From NCBI GenBank assembly GCA_002317385.1, contig DCJH01000067.1:1-16658 (forward strand): 16,658 nt of DNA, read 5' to 3'. Of the stretch, positions 1 through 7,112 are shown piece after piece (the first letter of the stretch is position 1; every line of letters starts with the position of its first letter). The notes below the pieces were generated by a model, which had not been told where the DNA came from, did not search any database, and saw only the letters and a list, made by a program, of their open reading frames with translations. The position numbers and the translations under genes are program-made. This DNA is from Prevotella sp. UBA1705. GTDB lineage: Bacteria; Bacteroidota; Bacteroidia; Bacteroidales; Bacteroidaceae.

Positions 1-775
1 CAGCAACCGCAAGGCGTTCTGCTATCTGCTGGCGCCGCCCAAGAGCGTGCTCACGCCCGAGGCGCGCCGACGGTTGGAGGCTCTGGAGACCTTCTCGGAG
101 CTGGGCAGCGGGTTCAATCTCGCCATGCAGGACCTCGACATCCGTGGCGCAGGCAACCTCCTGGGGGCCGAACAGAGCGGATTTATGGAGGATCTGGGCT
201 ACGAGACCTATCAGAAGATTCTGAGCCAGGCCGTTACCGAGCTGCGCAACGATGAGTTTGCCGACCTCTATGCCGAGGCCATCGAACAGGGAAAGGAGAT
301 TGCGGCCAGCGACTTCGTGGAGGATTGTGCCGTGGAGAGCGATCTGGAGATGTATTTCCCCGACACCTATGTGCCCGGCAGCAGCGAGCGCATGCTGCTC
401 TATCGGGAGCTCGATAACATTGAGAACGACGACGAACTGGCCGCCTACAGGCAGCGACTCATCGACCGATTCGGTCCGGTACCGCCCGAAGGAGAGGAAC
501 TCATGCACGTCGTGGCACTGCGACGGGTGGGCAAACGCCTGGGATGCGAGAAGATTACACTGCGTCAGGGCGGCATGAACCTGCAGTTTGTGTCCAACCC
601 CAACAGCCCGTTCTATCAGAGTCAGATATTCGGCCGCATCATCAAATACGTCATGGCCTTCCCCCGTCGCTGCAACTTCAAAGACACGCGCGGCCATCGT
701 CTCATCCATGTCTCGGCCGTTCCCACGGTCTCCGAGGCTGTCGATGTGATGAGGCACATGGAGAAACAGGAGTAG
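1..775 (+). CDS. mfd: Transcription-repair coupling factor Mfd, C-terminal part (5' end outside window)
   Basis: The reading frame is open from base 2, so this is the 3' end of a gene that starts to the left; about 257 residues are visible. Mfd is a DNA translocase that removes RNA polymerase stalled at lesions and recruits the UvrABC excision machinery. The stretch DIRGAGNLLGAEQSG, about 45 residues into the visible part, is the conserved end of the Mfd/RecG translocation module. The following 190 residues, including PDTYVPGSSERMLLYRELD and a DRFGPVPPE segment, match the C-terminal regulatory domain that in full-length Mfd masks the UvrA-binding region. The protein ends at TAG 773-775. No intrinsic terminator is obvious directly after it. 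The GTG at 47 lies inside the gene and is not a start. The family call is firm; the N-terminal UvrB-like and polymerase-interacting domains cannot be checked here. Confidence 0.95.
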   Translation, partial: SNRKAFCYLLAPPKSVLTPEARRRLEALETFSELGSGFNLAMQDLDIRGAGNLLGAEQSGFMEDLGYETYQKILSQAVTELRNDEFADLYAEAIEQGKEIAASDFVEDCAVESDLEMYFPDTYVPGSSERMLLYRELDNIENDDELAAYRQRLIDRFGPVPPEGEELMHVVALRRVGKRLGCEKITLRQGGMNLQFVSNPNSPFYQSQIFGRIIKYVMAFPRRCNFKDTRGHRLIHVSAVPTVSEAVDVMRHMEKQE

Positions 776-907
776 GCGTGGGCGGGATTGCGCTCGCCAT
801 CAGCGCTACTCACCATTGGCTTTCACGCGGAAGGCTTGTTGGGCTCACACAGATAATTGGTTGATCTCGCACAGGTGTTTTGTTCATCTCACACAGACGG
901 CACAGAC

Positions 908-1162
908 TTTCACAGAGGAAACTGCTTTGTTTCTCTTTTCTTATAAATTCGTTGAATAGGTGAAATTCGTAGTATTTGCTACAAATCATTGTTTTTCATT
1001 GTTTTCATCTGTGGTTCTTGCTCTCCTTATCTCCTTCCAATCTCGTTACTCTCCTTATAAATATGGTATAGTCTGGTGGGTAGTTTCCGTTTCATCCGAG
1101 GGCCGCTGGGCGGTCCTCCGTGAAATCAAGATGTGCCGAATGGTTCCGTTTCTTCTGTGAAA
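908..1162. repeat. Inverted 15-base repeats bounding a 225-base segment
   Basis: TTTCACAGAGGAAAC at 908-922 is matched on the opposite strand by GTTTCTTCTGTGAAA at 1148-1162, with 14 of 15 positions complementary. Related shorter motifs lie nearby: CACAGA copies around 893-916, TCCGTGAAATC at 1117-1127 and TCTGTGAAATC at 1155-1165. The segment between the arms has no gene. This could be the remnant of a small non-autonomous mobile element or a cluster of dispersed low-complexity repeats. No target-site duplication is evident. Confidence 0.35.
1089..1126 (+). other. Strong GC-rich hairpin
   Basis: A 9-bp stem, GAGGGCCGC (1098-1106) with GCGGTCCTC (1110-1118) and one G-U pair, closes a three-base loop. 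It is extended by an outer TTTCA/TGAAA stem (1090-1094 with 1121-1125). No T-tract follows on either strand, so it is not a standard intrinsic terminator. It may still mark the 3' end of the mfd transcript or be part of a repeat element. Confidence 0.4.
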
Positions 1163-1417
1163 TCCGTTGTTAAAAATAAAGAATCAGTTCTTGTTTTACC
1201 TGTTAAGTACCTTTCTAATCCGTTAAAACTTGAGACATTTTCTCGGGGATTAAGCCATCACAAATTACTGATGAAAAAACTTGAAGACCCTATTCTTACT
1301 GCCTATCAAGGCGAATCACGAGATTATCAGGCCGAAAAAAGAGAAAAACGGATACTTTTCTATGTGTCTGATAACCAGATGTTTAAAAAACAGAGTATAA
1401 GAGATACACATAGAAAA

Positions 1418-1505
1418 AGGTAGCTTTCGCGCAGAGATAAGGTACTATTCGTGAGAGGAATAGGTAGGAAAAGCCTGACGAATAGGGCGAGATAGCCGCG
1501 CGATT
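1418..1505 (+). repeat. Degenerate 22-bp tandem repeat, four units
   Basis: Four consecutive 22-base units begin at 1418, 1440, 1462 and 1484. The first three start AGGTA and the fourth AGGGC; all then carry a G/C-rich centre near TCGCGAGA, and the last three end in AAT or ATT. The period is exactly 22 with no gaps, although the sequences differ at many positions. Unit 2 matches 19 of 24 positions with the opposite strand of the second array at 9925-9990, so the two form one family. No unique spacers separate the units, so it is not a CRISPR array. Confidence 0.55.
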
Positions 1506-1537
1506 AGGCCTTGGAGGCTGGAGGAAGGAAATAATAA

Positions 1538-1604
1538 CGGCTGATATTCTGCTATCTGCAGCCCTGAAAAGAGCATTTGGAGGACGATAGAAGAATATCA
1601 GCCG
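1538..1604. repeat. Imperfect inverted repeat, 19-base arms
   Basis: The left arm CGGCTGATATTCTGCTATC (1538-1556) pairs with the right arm GATAGAAGAATATCAGCCG (1586-1604): 13 paired bases, one G/A mismatch, then 5 more, enclosing 29 bases. The arms are long enough for a stable RNA hairpin on either strand. No T-tract follows, but its position about 90 bases beyond the Nudix stop would suit a 3'-end structure. A palindromic REP-like element is the alternative. Confidence 0.5.
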
Positions 1605-1695
1605 ATAAAATAATTCGGAAGTAAATTGACAATCTGGAAGGATTCTTACGGGCATAGATATGCCGTGGGGCCTGTGGAAGGAGGGTGGGGAAGGA

Positions 1696-2262
1696 CTATA
1701 CCAAGCCCTTTTCCATCATAAAATATTTCCATAGCGGCGCCACCATCATGGCCTGCACGAACACGCCTTGGCGCAGCATGTCGAGCGTTTCCTGCTTCGA
1801 CCGGAGTATCACCTCAATGTCTTCGGTGTCGTCGAGATGCCGCTCGGAGGTGCGCTCCACACCCTCGGCCACAAAGCAGTGGCAGTAGTTGTCCATGGTG
1901 CTGGGGTTGGGCGCGATGGTCATGAGCTCGGACCATGTGCCGCCGGTGTAGCCCGTCTCCTCCCACAGCTCGCGCTTGGCACCTTCGAGGGGCGTCTCGC
2001 CGTCTTCCACGCAGCCCGCCACAATCTCCGTGGAGACGATGCCGCAGGCGTGGCGATACTGCCGTTCGAGCAGCATCTGGCCGTCGCGTGTGATGGCCAC
2101 GACGTTGATCCATGTGGGGTAGTGGAGCACATAATATTCGTCGAACACTTTGCCGTCGGGCAGCAACACCTTGTCGCGCCGGGCGGTGAGCCATGGGCGC
2201 TCGATGAGATACTCGCTGTCGAGCGTCTTCCAAAGCATTTCCTCGTCTGTTCTTGATTTCAT
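1696..2262 (-). CDS. Nudix hydrolase, ADP-ribose pyrophosphatase-like
   Basis: The 188-residue protein carries a complete Nudix box at about residues 83-105, reading G-x5-E-x7-REL-x-EE-x-GY (from GCVEDGE to RELWEETGY). This loop-helix-loop coordinates Mg2+ and positions the catalytic water that splits nucleoside diphosphates linked to another group. The residues before the box (WINVVAITRDGQMLLERQYR) and its length fit the ADP-sugar/ADP-ribose pyrophosphatase branch of cytosolic proteins, but the substrate cannot be read from sequence. It starts at ATG 2262, 19 bases after the stop of the SpoU methyltransferase, and is probably the last gene of the antiporter-methyltransferase-Nudix operon. 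AGGAA lies immediately before the ATG, too close for a usual ribosome site. Family certain, specificity moderate. Confidence 0.9.
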   Translation of the reverse strand: MKSRTDEEMLWKTLDSEYLIERPWLTARRDKVLLPDGKVFDEYYVLHYPTWINVVAITRDGQMLLERQYRHACGIVSTEIVAGCVEDGETPLEGAKRELWEETGYTGGTWSELMTIAPNPSTMDNYCHCFVAEGVERTSERHLDDTEDIEVILRSKQETLDMLRQGVFVQAMMVAPLWKYFMMEKGLV

Positions 2263-2281
2263 TTCCTGTGGGTTTTGATAG

Positions 2282-3109
2282 TTACTTGTTGGCTCCCTGA
2301 GCGTTGAGGCTGCGCTGCCTCACGGCTTCGAACATCAGGATGGCTGCGCTCACCGACACGTTGAGCGAGTCGAGCCTCCCCAGCATGGGTATGCGGATGT
2401 GGGTGTCGGCAGCCTCTCGCCACGCGTTGGTGAGGCCCGTCGACTCCGTGCCCATCACGATGGCGGTGGCGCGGCGCATGTCGGTGTCATAGTAGAGATG
2501 CGAATCCTGCAACTGGGCGGTGAGGATACGAATGCCACGGGCCTTGAGAAAGCTGATGCATTCGGTCGAGGTGCAGGCCACCGTGGGCACGGTGAAGATG
2601 GCGCCGATACTGCTTCGGATGAGGTTGGGGTTGAACAGGTCGGTCTTCGGGTCGCAAACCACCACGGCGTCGGCCTTCGAGGCATCGGCGCTGCGCAGCA
2701 CCGCCCCGAGGTTGCCGGGCTTCTCCACGCTCTCCAGCACCACGATGAGCGGGTTGTCGGGCAGTTTCAGGTCTTCCAGCCGGTGCTGTCGCACCTTGAT
2801 TTCGGCCATCACGCCCTCGGTGGTGCCGCGGTAGGCCATCTTCTCATAGACCGCAGGCGAAACCTGATAGGAGGGGATGGTCTGGGTGAGGGCATGGAAT
2901 TCGCGTGCCTCGGGCCCGTCGACCATGAGCGGCGGGCAGTATAAGAGGGTCTCGGCCTCATAGCCTGAGTGCAGGCAATGGAGGAGTTCGCGCAGGCCTT
3001 CTACCACGAAGAGCCCGTCGGCCCGTCGTTCGGCCGACTTCTGCTGCAGGGCCACGAGGTGTTTCACCTTGGCGTTCTGCAGGCTGGATATGATGTTTTC
3101 GTTGTTCAT
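2282..3109 (-). CDS. SpoU/TrmH-family RNA 2'-O-methyltransferase
   Basis: This is a SPOUT-class enzyme that would transfer a methyl group from S-adenosylmethionine to a ribose 2'-OH of rRNA or tRNA. The N-terminal part (FVVEGLRELLHCL) resembles the substrate-binding domain of RlmB-like proteins. The catalytic domain has the three SpoU motifs: EKPGNLGAVLRSA (Asn and Arg of motif 1), MGTESTGL (motif 2) and IPMLGRLDSLNVSVSAAI (motif 3, the trefoil-knot AdoMet loop). The frame extends upstream to a TTG at 3151 that overlaps the antiporter TGA (TTGA), giving 289 residues. I prefer the ATG at 3109 (275 residues), because homologues usually begin near this ISSLQNAKVKHL segment; translation coupled from the TTG cannot be excluded. 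The exact target (such as 23S G2251) is unknown. Confidence 0.9.
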   Translation of the reverse strand: MNNENIISSLQNAKVKHLVALQQKSAERRADGLFVVEGLRELLHCLHSGYEAETLLYCPPLMVDGPEAREFHALTQTIPSYQVSPAVYEKMAYRGTTEGVMAEIKVRQHRLEDLKLPDNPLIVVLESVEKPGNLGAVLRSADASKADAVVVCDPKTDLFNPNLIRSSIGAIFTVPTVACTSTECISFLKARGIRILTAQLQDSHLYYDTDMRRATAIVMGTESTGLTNAWREAADTHIRIPMLGRLDSLNVSVSAAILMFEAVRQRSLNAQGANK

Positions 3110-3147
3110 CTGTGGATTGTTGGTTGTGCTCCGCGGCTCGGTCTTGG

Positions 3148-5400
3148 TCAATTGGCCAGGGCGAGCTGGAGCAATGAGGTGGTTTCGCCCACGACCCAGA
3201 TTATGTCTCCTTCCTCAAACTTGTGGGAAGGATTGATGAGGGTGAGGTTTTTCTGTCCGGCTTCAAGACCCACGACCATCACGTTGAACTCGTCGCGCAG
3301 TCCGCTTTCCTTGAGCGTCTTGCCGATGAATGGGCATCGGGCGGTGAGTTTCAGTTTCTTGAGGGTCATCTCGCGGTCCTCGATGTGCTCGTCCTCGGGC
3401 ACGAGTTCCACCTTCATGGCGTGGGCAAACTGGTGCAGTTGCTCGTCGTTGCCAATCACTTGGAGCTTATCGCCGGGGAAGATAATGGTTTCTCCGTTGG
3501 GGATGTTCATGCGCTGGATGCCCCGGAGCACACTGCTCACGTGTACGCCAAACCGGTTTCTGAACCTCAACTGGAGCAGCGACTTGCCCGCCCACTTGGA
3601 ATCGTGGGGGATATCAAAGTCGGATATGTGGATGTCGCGGTCGAGCAGGCGGCCTTCGTAGAGCGGTCGGCGCCGGCCATGCACCTGTGCTTCGATCTCC
3701 CTGCTCTTGAGATTCTTGACAAACAGGCGCTCCAAGCGGATGGAACGCTTCTTCAAACTGCGCGACAATATCATCAGCACGATGATGACCAAGGCCAGCG
3801 TGATGACAACGGCATTGGCAAATCGGGCCAGATAATTGCAGATGTAGAAGAGGAATGCAGCCACGATGGTCACCCTCACCAGTACGGTGAAGATGAGCGG
3901 CAGGCGGTTGAGGCGGCTCTCTATCCACAGCGAGCGGAACTCGTCACTATGGTTGTGCTTCATGATGATGGAGCGCATGAAAGGCGAGAGGATGGAGAGG
4001 AGCAGCAGTCCGCACACGCCATTGGCCCACCAGTGGGGCAGAAGGGTGCGGATGAAGGGCAGGAAGAAGGTGAACATAAGGGTGGTGACGGCCACACAGA
4101 GGATGGAATAGATTGCTGTGTTGACGGTCATCTTGCGTAGAAGACGCCTCCAGTTGCTCTGCTCCAGCACCGTGTGTTGGTGGGATGAGCCCAGGTGGTT
4201 GAGCCAACGGGTCCATCGTTTGGGCAGCCTTTGCTCCAGTTGGCCGTAGCAGGGCTCCGCCATGCGTATCATGTAGGGGGTGAGAAAGGTTGTGATAACC
4301 GAGACTGCCACCACCACCGGGTACAGAAAGTCGCTGATAACACCTAACGATAGGCCCAACGACGCAATGATAAAGGCAAACTCTCCAACCTGCGCCATGG
4401 AGAAACCACATTGCATGGCAGTCTTCAGAGGCTGTCCGCTGAGCATGAATCCAGATGTGCCGAGGATGCTCTGCCCCAGCAAAATGGTGAGCACGAGCAC
4501 CAGTATGGGCACCGAATACTCGATGAGGATCATCGGATCGACCAGCATTCCGACCGACACAAAGAAGATGGCGCCAAACAAACTCTTCACCGGCTCTACC
4601 AAACGGATAATCTTATCGGCCTCGATGGTCTCCGCAAGGATGCTTCCCATGATAAAGGCGCCGAAGGCAGAACTAAATCCTACGGTGGTCGATATCCACG
4701 ACATGAGGCAGCATAAGCCCAGGGAGACCACCACCATAGTCTCGTCTGTCATGAGCTTGCGGGTGTTGCGCAGGAACGTGGGAACTACAAACAGCCCCAC
4801 AACAAACCATAAAACGAGAAAGAATCCTATGCGAAGGATGGAGCCCAGCATCTGTCCGCCGTCGGGACTGCTGCCGTTGGCCACGGCCGAAAGCATCACC
4901 ATCATCACGATGGCGAGTATATCTTCGAGGATAAGCACACTCATCACCAGTCCGGCAAAGCTCTGCTGGCGCAGCCCCAAGTCGTCGTAGGCTTTATAGA
5001 TAATGGTTGTCGACGACATGGCAAGCATGCCTCCGAGGAAGATGCTGTTCATTTTGGTCCACCCGAAGATATGTCCTACACCAACGCCGAGGGTGGCCAT
5101 GGAGAAGATAATGATAATAGTGGCGATGATGGGAGACATTCCCATCTTCAGGATTTTCTTGAAAGAGAAGTCGAGTCCGAGCGAGAACAGCAAGAACATC
5201 ACACCGATATCTGCCCACGTCTGTATGTTACCCTTGTCTGTAACGGTCATGGTGTAGGGCATGTGGGGCCCCACCAAGAACCCGGCAACGATGTATCCGA
5301 GCACCAAAGGCTGCTTGAGCTTCTTGAAGATGAGCGTCACCGTACCGGCAACAACCAGTATCAGTGCGAGATCTTTGATGAGGTGGGGTAGTTCTGCCAT
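3148..5400 (-). CDS. Monovalent cation:proton antiporter (CPA2/Kef type) with C-terminal RCK_C domains
   Basis: This 750-residue inner-membrane protein would exchange K+ or Na+ for protons. Residues 1-380 form a Na+/H+ exchanger domain with about 12 hydrophobic segments. GYIVAGFLVGP (35-45), GLDFS (75-79) and LEDILAI (158-164, with the acidic ion-site residue at D160) are typical of KefB/KefC-like transporters. After a soluble linker (about 385-420), four more membrane segments lie at about 427-450, 459-474, 502-523 and 528-546. The soluble tail holds two TrkA_C/RCK_C-like units (about 585-665 and 678-750), each with a G-x-(S/T)-L start and a GD-x-(L/I) segment. No RCK_N (NAD-binding) domain is visible, unlike classic KefC. 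It is the first gene of a three-gene minus-strand operon. I find no TAnnTTTG promoter before it. The transported ion is not determinable. Confidence 0.9.
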   Translation of the reverse strand: MAELPHLIKDLALILVVAGTVTLIFKKLKQPLVLGYIVAGFLVGPHMPYTMTVTDKGNIQTWADIGVMFLLFSLGLDFSFKKILKMGMSPIIATIIIIFSMATLGVGVGHIFGWTKMNSIFLGGMLAMSSTTIIYKAYDDLGLRQQSFAGLVMSVLILEDILAIVMMVMLSAVANGSSPDGGQMLGSILRIGFFLVLWFVVGLFVVPTFLRNTRKLMTDETMVVVSLGLCCLMSWISTTVGFSSAFGAFIMGSILAETIEADKIIRLVEPVKSLFGAIFFVSVGMLVDPMILIEYSVPILVLVLTILLGQSILGTSGFMLSGQPLKTAMQCGFSMAQVGEFAFIIASLGLSLGVISDFLYPVVVAVSVITTFLTPYMIRMAEPCYGQLEQRLPKRWTRWLNHLGSSHQHTVLEQSNWRRLLRKMTVNTAIYSILCVAVTTLMFTFFLPFIRTLLPHWWANGVCGLLLLSILSPFMRSIIMKHNHSDEFRSLWIESRLNRLPLIFTVLVRVTIVAAFLFYICNYLARFANAVVITLALVIIVLMILSRSLKKRSIRLERLFVKNLKSREIEAQVHGRRRPLYEGRLLDRDIHISDFDIPHDSKWAGKSLLQLRFRNRFGVHVSSVLRGIQRMNIPNGETIIFPGDKLQVIGNDEQLHQFAHAMKVELVPEDEHIEDREMTLKKLKLTARCPFIGKTLKESGLRDEFNVMVVGLEAGQKNLTLINPSHKFEEGDIIWVVGETTSLLQLALAN

Positions 5401-5555
5401 AGAAATAAAAGTCTCTCTGTCGTTTCTTTTCTGTCTTTTCCCCGGTTTCTTCCCCGCAAGGAAAGGCTTAAGAGATATGCCGCGCGGGGCTTGGCATGAT
5501 TGGATAGTAGCTCCTTCAGTATTCGAGAGCTATCATTTGATCCTTTGCTCACTAT

Positions 5556-5583
5556 ATTCTCAACATCTGTTTTCGTTGAGAAT
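5556..5583. other. Inverted repeat, 9-bp stem
   Basis: ATTCTCAAC (5556-5564) and GTTGAGAAT (5575-5583) are perfectly complementary around a 10-base loop. It is 156 bases or more upstream of the antiporter start. It could be a protein-binding palindrome or a leader hairpin of that operon. No T-tract follows on either strand. Confidence 0.4.
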
Positions 5584-5617
5584 TGATGGGCAAACCTGTA
5601 TTATTCCGAATAGAAAA

Positions 5618-5652
5618 TTGTCTCCCCATTATCTGTTAGCATAGGGAGACAA
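5618..5652. other. Inverted repeat, 9-bp stem with 17-base loop
   Basis: TTGTCTCCC (5618-5626) pairs perfectly with GGGAGACAA (5644-5652). It lies 36 bases from the hairpin at 5556-5583, in the same leader of the antiporter operon. Its function is unknown. Confidence 0.4.
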
Positions 5653-5693
5653 CTATGATACCGTCCGAATTCTCGGCCTTGGAGGTAGCCATG

Positions 5694-5728
5694 CCCCTCC
5701 CTCCTGGGGGAGGGAAAGGAGAGAGGCT
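5694..5728 (-). repeat. GC-rich dispersed intergenic element, copy 1
   Basis: On the minus strand this 35-base stretch starts AGCCTCTC and continues through a C-rich half and a G-rich half that can fold (CCCTCC at 5695-5700 with GGAGGG at 5709-5714). Copy 2 at 9579-9615 shares most of its positions. It sits just beyond the pepT terminator, in the sense orientation of pepT. Confidence 0.5.
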
Positions 5729-5733
5729 GTAGG

Positions 5734-5755
5734 AAAAAGCGGACAGTACCGCCTT
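5734..5755 (-). terminator. Intrinsic terminator of pepT
   Basis: On the minus strand a 7-bp stem, AAGGCGG with CCGCTTT (one G-U pair), closes a six-base loop and runs into a T-tract (the AAAAA at 5734-5738 on the plus strand). It begins one base after the pepT TAA. Confidence 0.7.
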
Positions 5756-5756
5756 G

Positions 5757-6980
5757 TTAGTCGTTATATGTGCCCGTAATCTCGCAGATTCGGGTAATGA
5801 CCTGCACAGCTTTCTCCATCACCTGGACGGAGACAAACTCGTAGGGGCCATGGAAGTTGACACCTCCGGCAAAGATGTTGGGGCAGGGAAGTCCGCGGAA
5901 AGAGAGCTGCGCGCCGTCGGTTCCGCCACGGATTGGCTCCACCTTCGGAGTGACACCGCTGTCCTGCATGGCCTTGAGCACGATGTCGATAACATACATG
6001 TTGGGGTCGATCTTCTCCTTCATGTTGTAGTATTGGTCCTTCAGCTCAACGCTCACAGTACCTTCTCCATACTTCTCGTTCATCTTCTTGGCGATGCTTT
6101 CGAAGTAATCCTTGCGGTCTTCGAACTTCTTTCGGTCGTGGTCGCGGATGATATAGCTCAGTTTGGCCTCCTCGCAGTGGCTCTCGATACCCATGAGATG
6201 ATAGAAGCCCTGATAGCCTTCGGTGGTCTCGGGAATCTCGGTCTCGGGTATATAGCTATTGAATTCGCAAGCCAGACGGCTGGCGTTCACCATCTTATCC
6301 TTGGCGTAGCCGGTGTGAACACTCACTCCCTTGATCTTGACCTTGGCTCCGGCGGCATTGAAATTCTCGTATTCCAGGTCGCCGATGTCGCCTCCGTCCA
6401 TGGTGTAGGCCCACTCACAGCCAAACTTTTCCACGTCGAAATGATGGGCACCCTTACCGATTTCCTCATCGGGATTGAAGCCCACGCGGATGTCGCCGTG
6501 CTTAATCTCGTCGTGGTCGCGCAGATAACACATGGCCTGCACAATCTCGGCGATGCCCGCCTTGTCGTCGGCGCCGAGCAGGGTAGTACCGTCGGTCACG
6601 ATGATATCTTCGCCCTTGTGGGCCAGAAGCTCCGGAAACTTCTTGGGAGAAGAAATCATTCCGGGGCGCAACTCGATGTCGCCGCCGTCGTAGTTCTTAA
6701 TGACACGTGCGTTGACATTAGCTCCACTGGCGTCGAGCGCCGTGTCGTAGTGAGAGATGAAGCCGATGGTCGGCGTCTTCTTTTTGGTATTCGATGGGAG
6801 CGTGGCATAGATATAGCCCATCTCGTCCATCTCAACGTCACGCAGTCCCTCATGTTCAAGCTCTTCCTTGAGATACTTGGCGAAAATCAATTGCTTAGCC
6901 GTGCTGGGCACAGTCTCTGATTCTTCCGCCGACTGCGTATCAAACTTGGTGTAATTAATAAACCTTTCAGTAATGTCCAT
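5757..6980 (-). CDS. pepT: Peptidase T (tripeptide aminopeptidase, M20 family)
   Basis: PepT is a cytosolic two-zinc exopeptidase that removes the N-terminal residue from tripeptides. The full set of M20B metal and catalytic motifs is visible, numbered from the chosen start: SHYDT (His77, Asp79), GADDKAG (bridging Asp138), the DEE triad (catalytic Glu172, metal Glu173), TMDGG (Asp195) and, near residue 376, the last metal His in GGVNFHGPYE. I take ATG 6980 as the start: it gives about 407 residues, matching E. coli PepT (408), and MDITERFINYTKFDTQS is the usual family N-terminus. An in-frame ATG ten codons upstream at 7010 is possible. The gene lies 41 bases downstream of tRNA-Arg on the same strand with no strong promoter between, so it may be read from the tRNA promoter. 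A terminator follows at once. Confidence 0.96.
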   Translation of the reverse strand: MDITERFINYTKFDTQSAEESETVPSTAKQLIFAKYLKEELEHEGLRDVEMDEMGYIYATLPSNTKKKTPTIGFISHYDTALDASGANVNARVIKNYDGGDIELRPGMISSPKKFPELLAHKGEDIIVTDGTTLLGADDKAGIAEIVQAMCYLRDHDEIKHGDIRVGFNPDEEIGKGAHHFDVEKFGCEWAYTMDGGDIGDLEYENFNAAGAKVKIKGVSVHTGYAKDKMVNASRLACEFNSYIPETEIPETTEGYQGFYHLMGIESHCEEAKLSYIIRDHDRKKFEDRKDYFESIAKKMNEKYGEGTVSVELKDQYYNMKEKIDPNMYVIDIVLKAMQDSGVTPKVEPIRGGTDGAQLSFRGLPCPNIFAGGVNFHGPYEFVSVQVMEKAVQVITRICEITGTYND

Positions 6981-7021
6981 GTTATAAGAAAAAGTTAACA
7001 TTGCGTACAAACCTCATGGCG

Positions 7022-7095
7022 TGACCCCGGCGAGACTCAAACTCGCGACACCCAGAACCGGAATCTGGTGCTCTATTCAACTGAGCTACGGGGCC
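7022..7095 (-). tRNA. tRNA-Arg (anticodon CCG)
   Basis: The 74-base minus-strand sequence folds as a full cloverleaf. The acceptor stem is GGCCCCG with CGGGGTC (one G-U pair) and discriminator A. The D-arm is GCTC/GAGC. The anticodon stem CCAGA/TCTGG holds a seven-base loop TTCCGGT with CCG at 34-36 (bases 7059-7061). The T-arm is GCGAG/CTCGC with loop TTTGAGT. It reads the arginine codon CGG. CCA is not encoded. Confidence 0.97.
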
Positions 7096-7112
7096 ATGAT
7101 ATGAAGTACATG

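Larger units (their letters stand above)
776..1695. other. Long intergenic region between convergent mfd and the Nudix gene
   Basis: These 920 bases hold no gene I can support. Open frames at 960-1160, 1133-1423 (both plus) and 1383-1655 (minus) have no recognisable domain and no start-site signal, and the second and third run through repeats. What is present: degenerate CACAGA/TCTGTGAAATC motifs at about 868-1166, a GC-rich hairpin at 1089-1126, a four-unit 22-bp tandem repeat at 1418-1505, and an imperfect inverted repeat at 1538-1604. The Nudix gene and mfd converge here, so transcription ends for both are expected, but no hairpin with a clear T-tract is visible. Confidence 0.7.
5401..5756. 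other. Intergenic region between antiporter and pepT
   Basis: These 356 bases have no supported gene. From right to left they contain the pepT terminator (5734-5755), a GC-rich dispersed element (5694-5728) and two hairpin-forming inverted repeats (5618-5652 and 5556-5583). The 150 bases next to the antiporter start are pyrimidine-rich on the plus strand. The antiporter promoter must lie here, but no close match to the Bacteroidetes consensus is visible. Confidence 0.6.

Noticed and set aside
1133..1423. 96-residue frame in the mfd-Nudix spacer
   Set aside because: No family resemblance, promoter or conserved context; it starts in a CACAGA-type repeat and ends in the 22-bp array. A decayed gene remains possible.
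1418..1505. CRISPR array
   Set aside because: Units are only 22 bases, adjoin without spacers, vary in sequence, and no cas genes are present.
3223..4140. 305-codon open frame on the plus strand
   Set aside because: Antisense to the antiporter; His/Glu/Asp-rich shadow translation.
5754..6920. 388-codon open frame on the plus strand
   Set aside because: Antisense to pepT, whose frame has all catalytic motifs; a by-product of GC-rich codon use.
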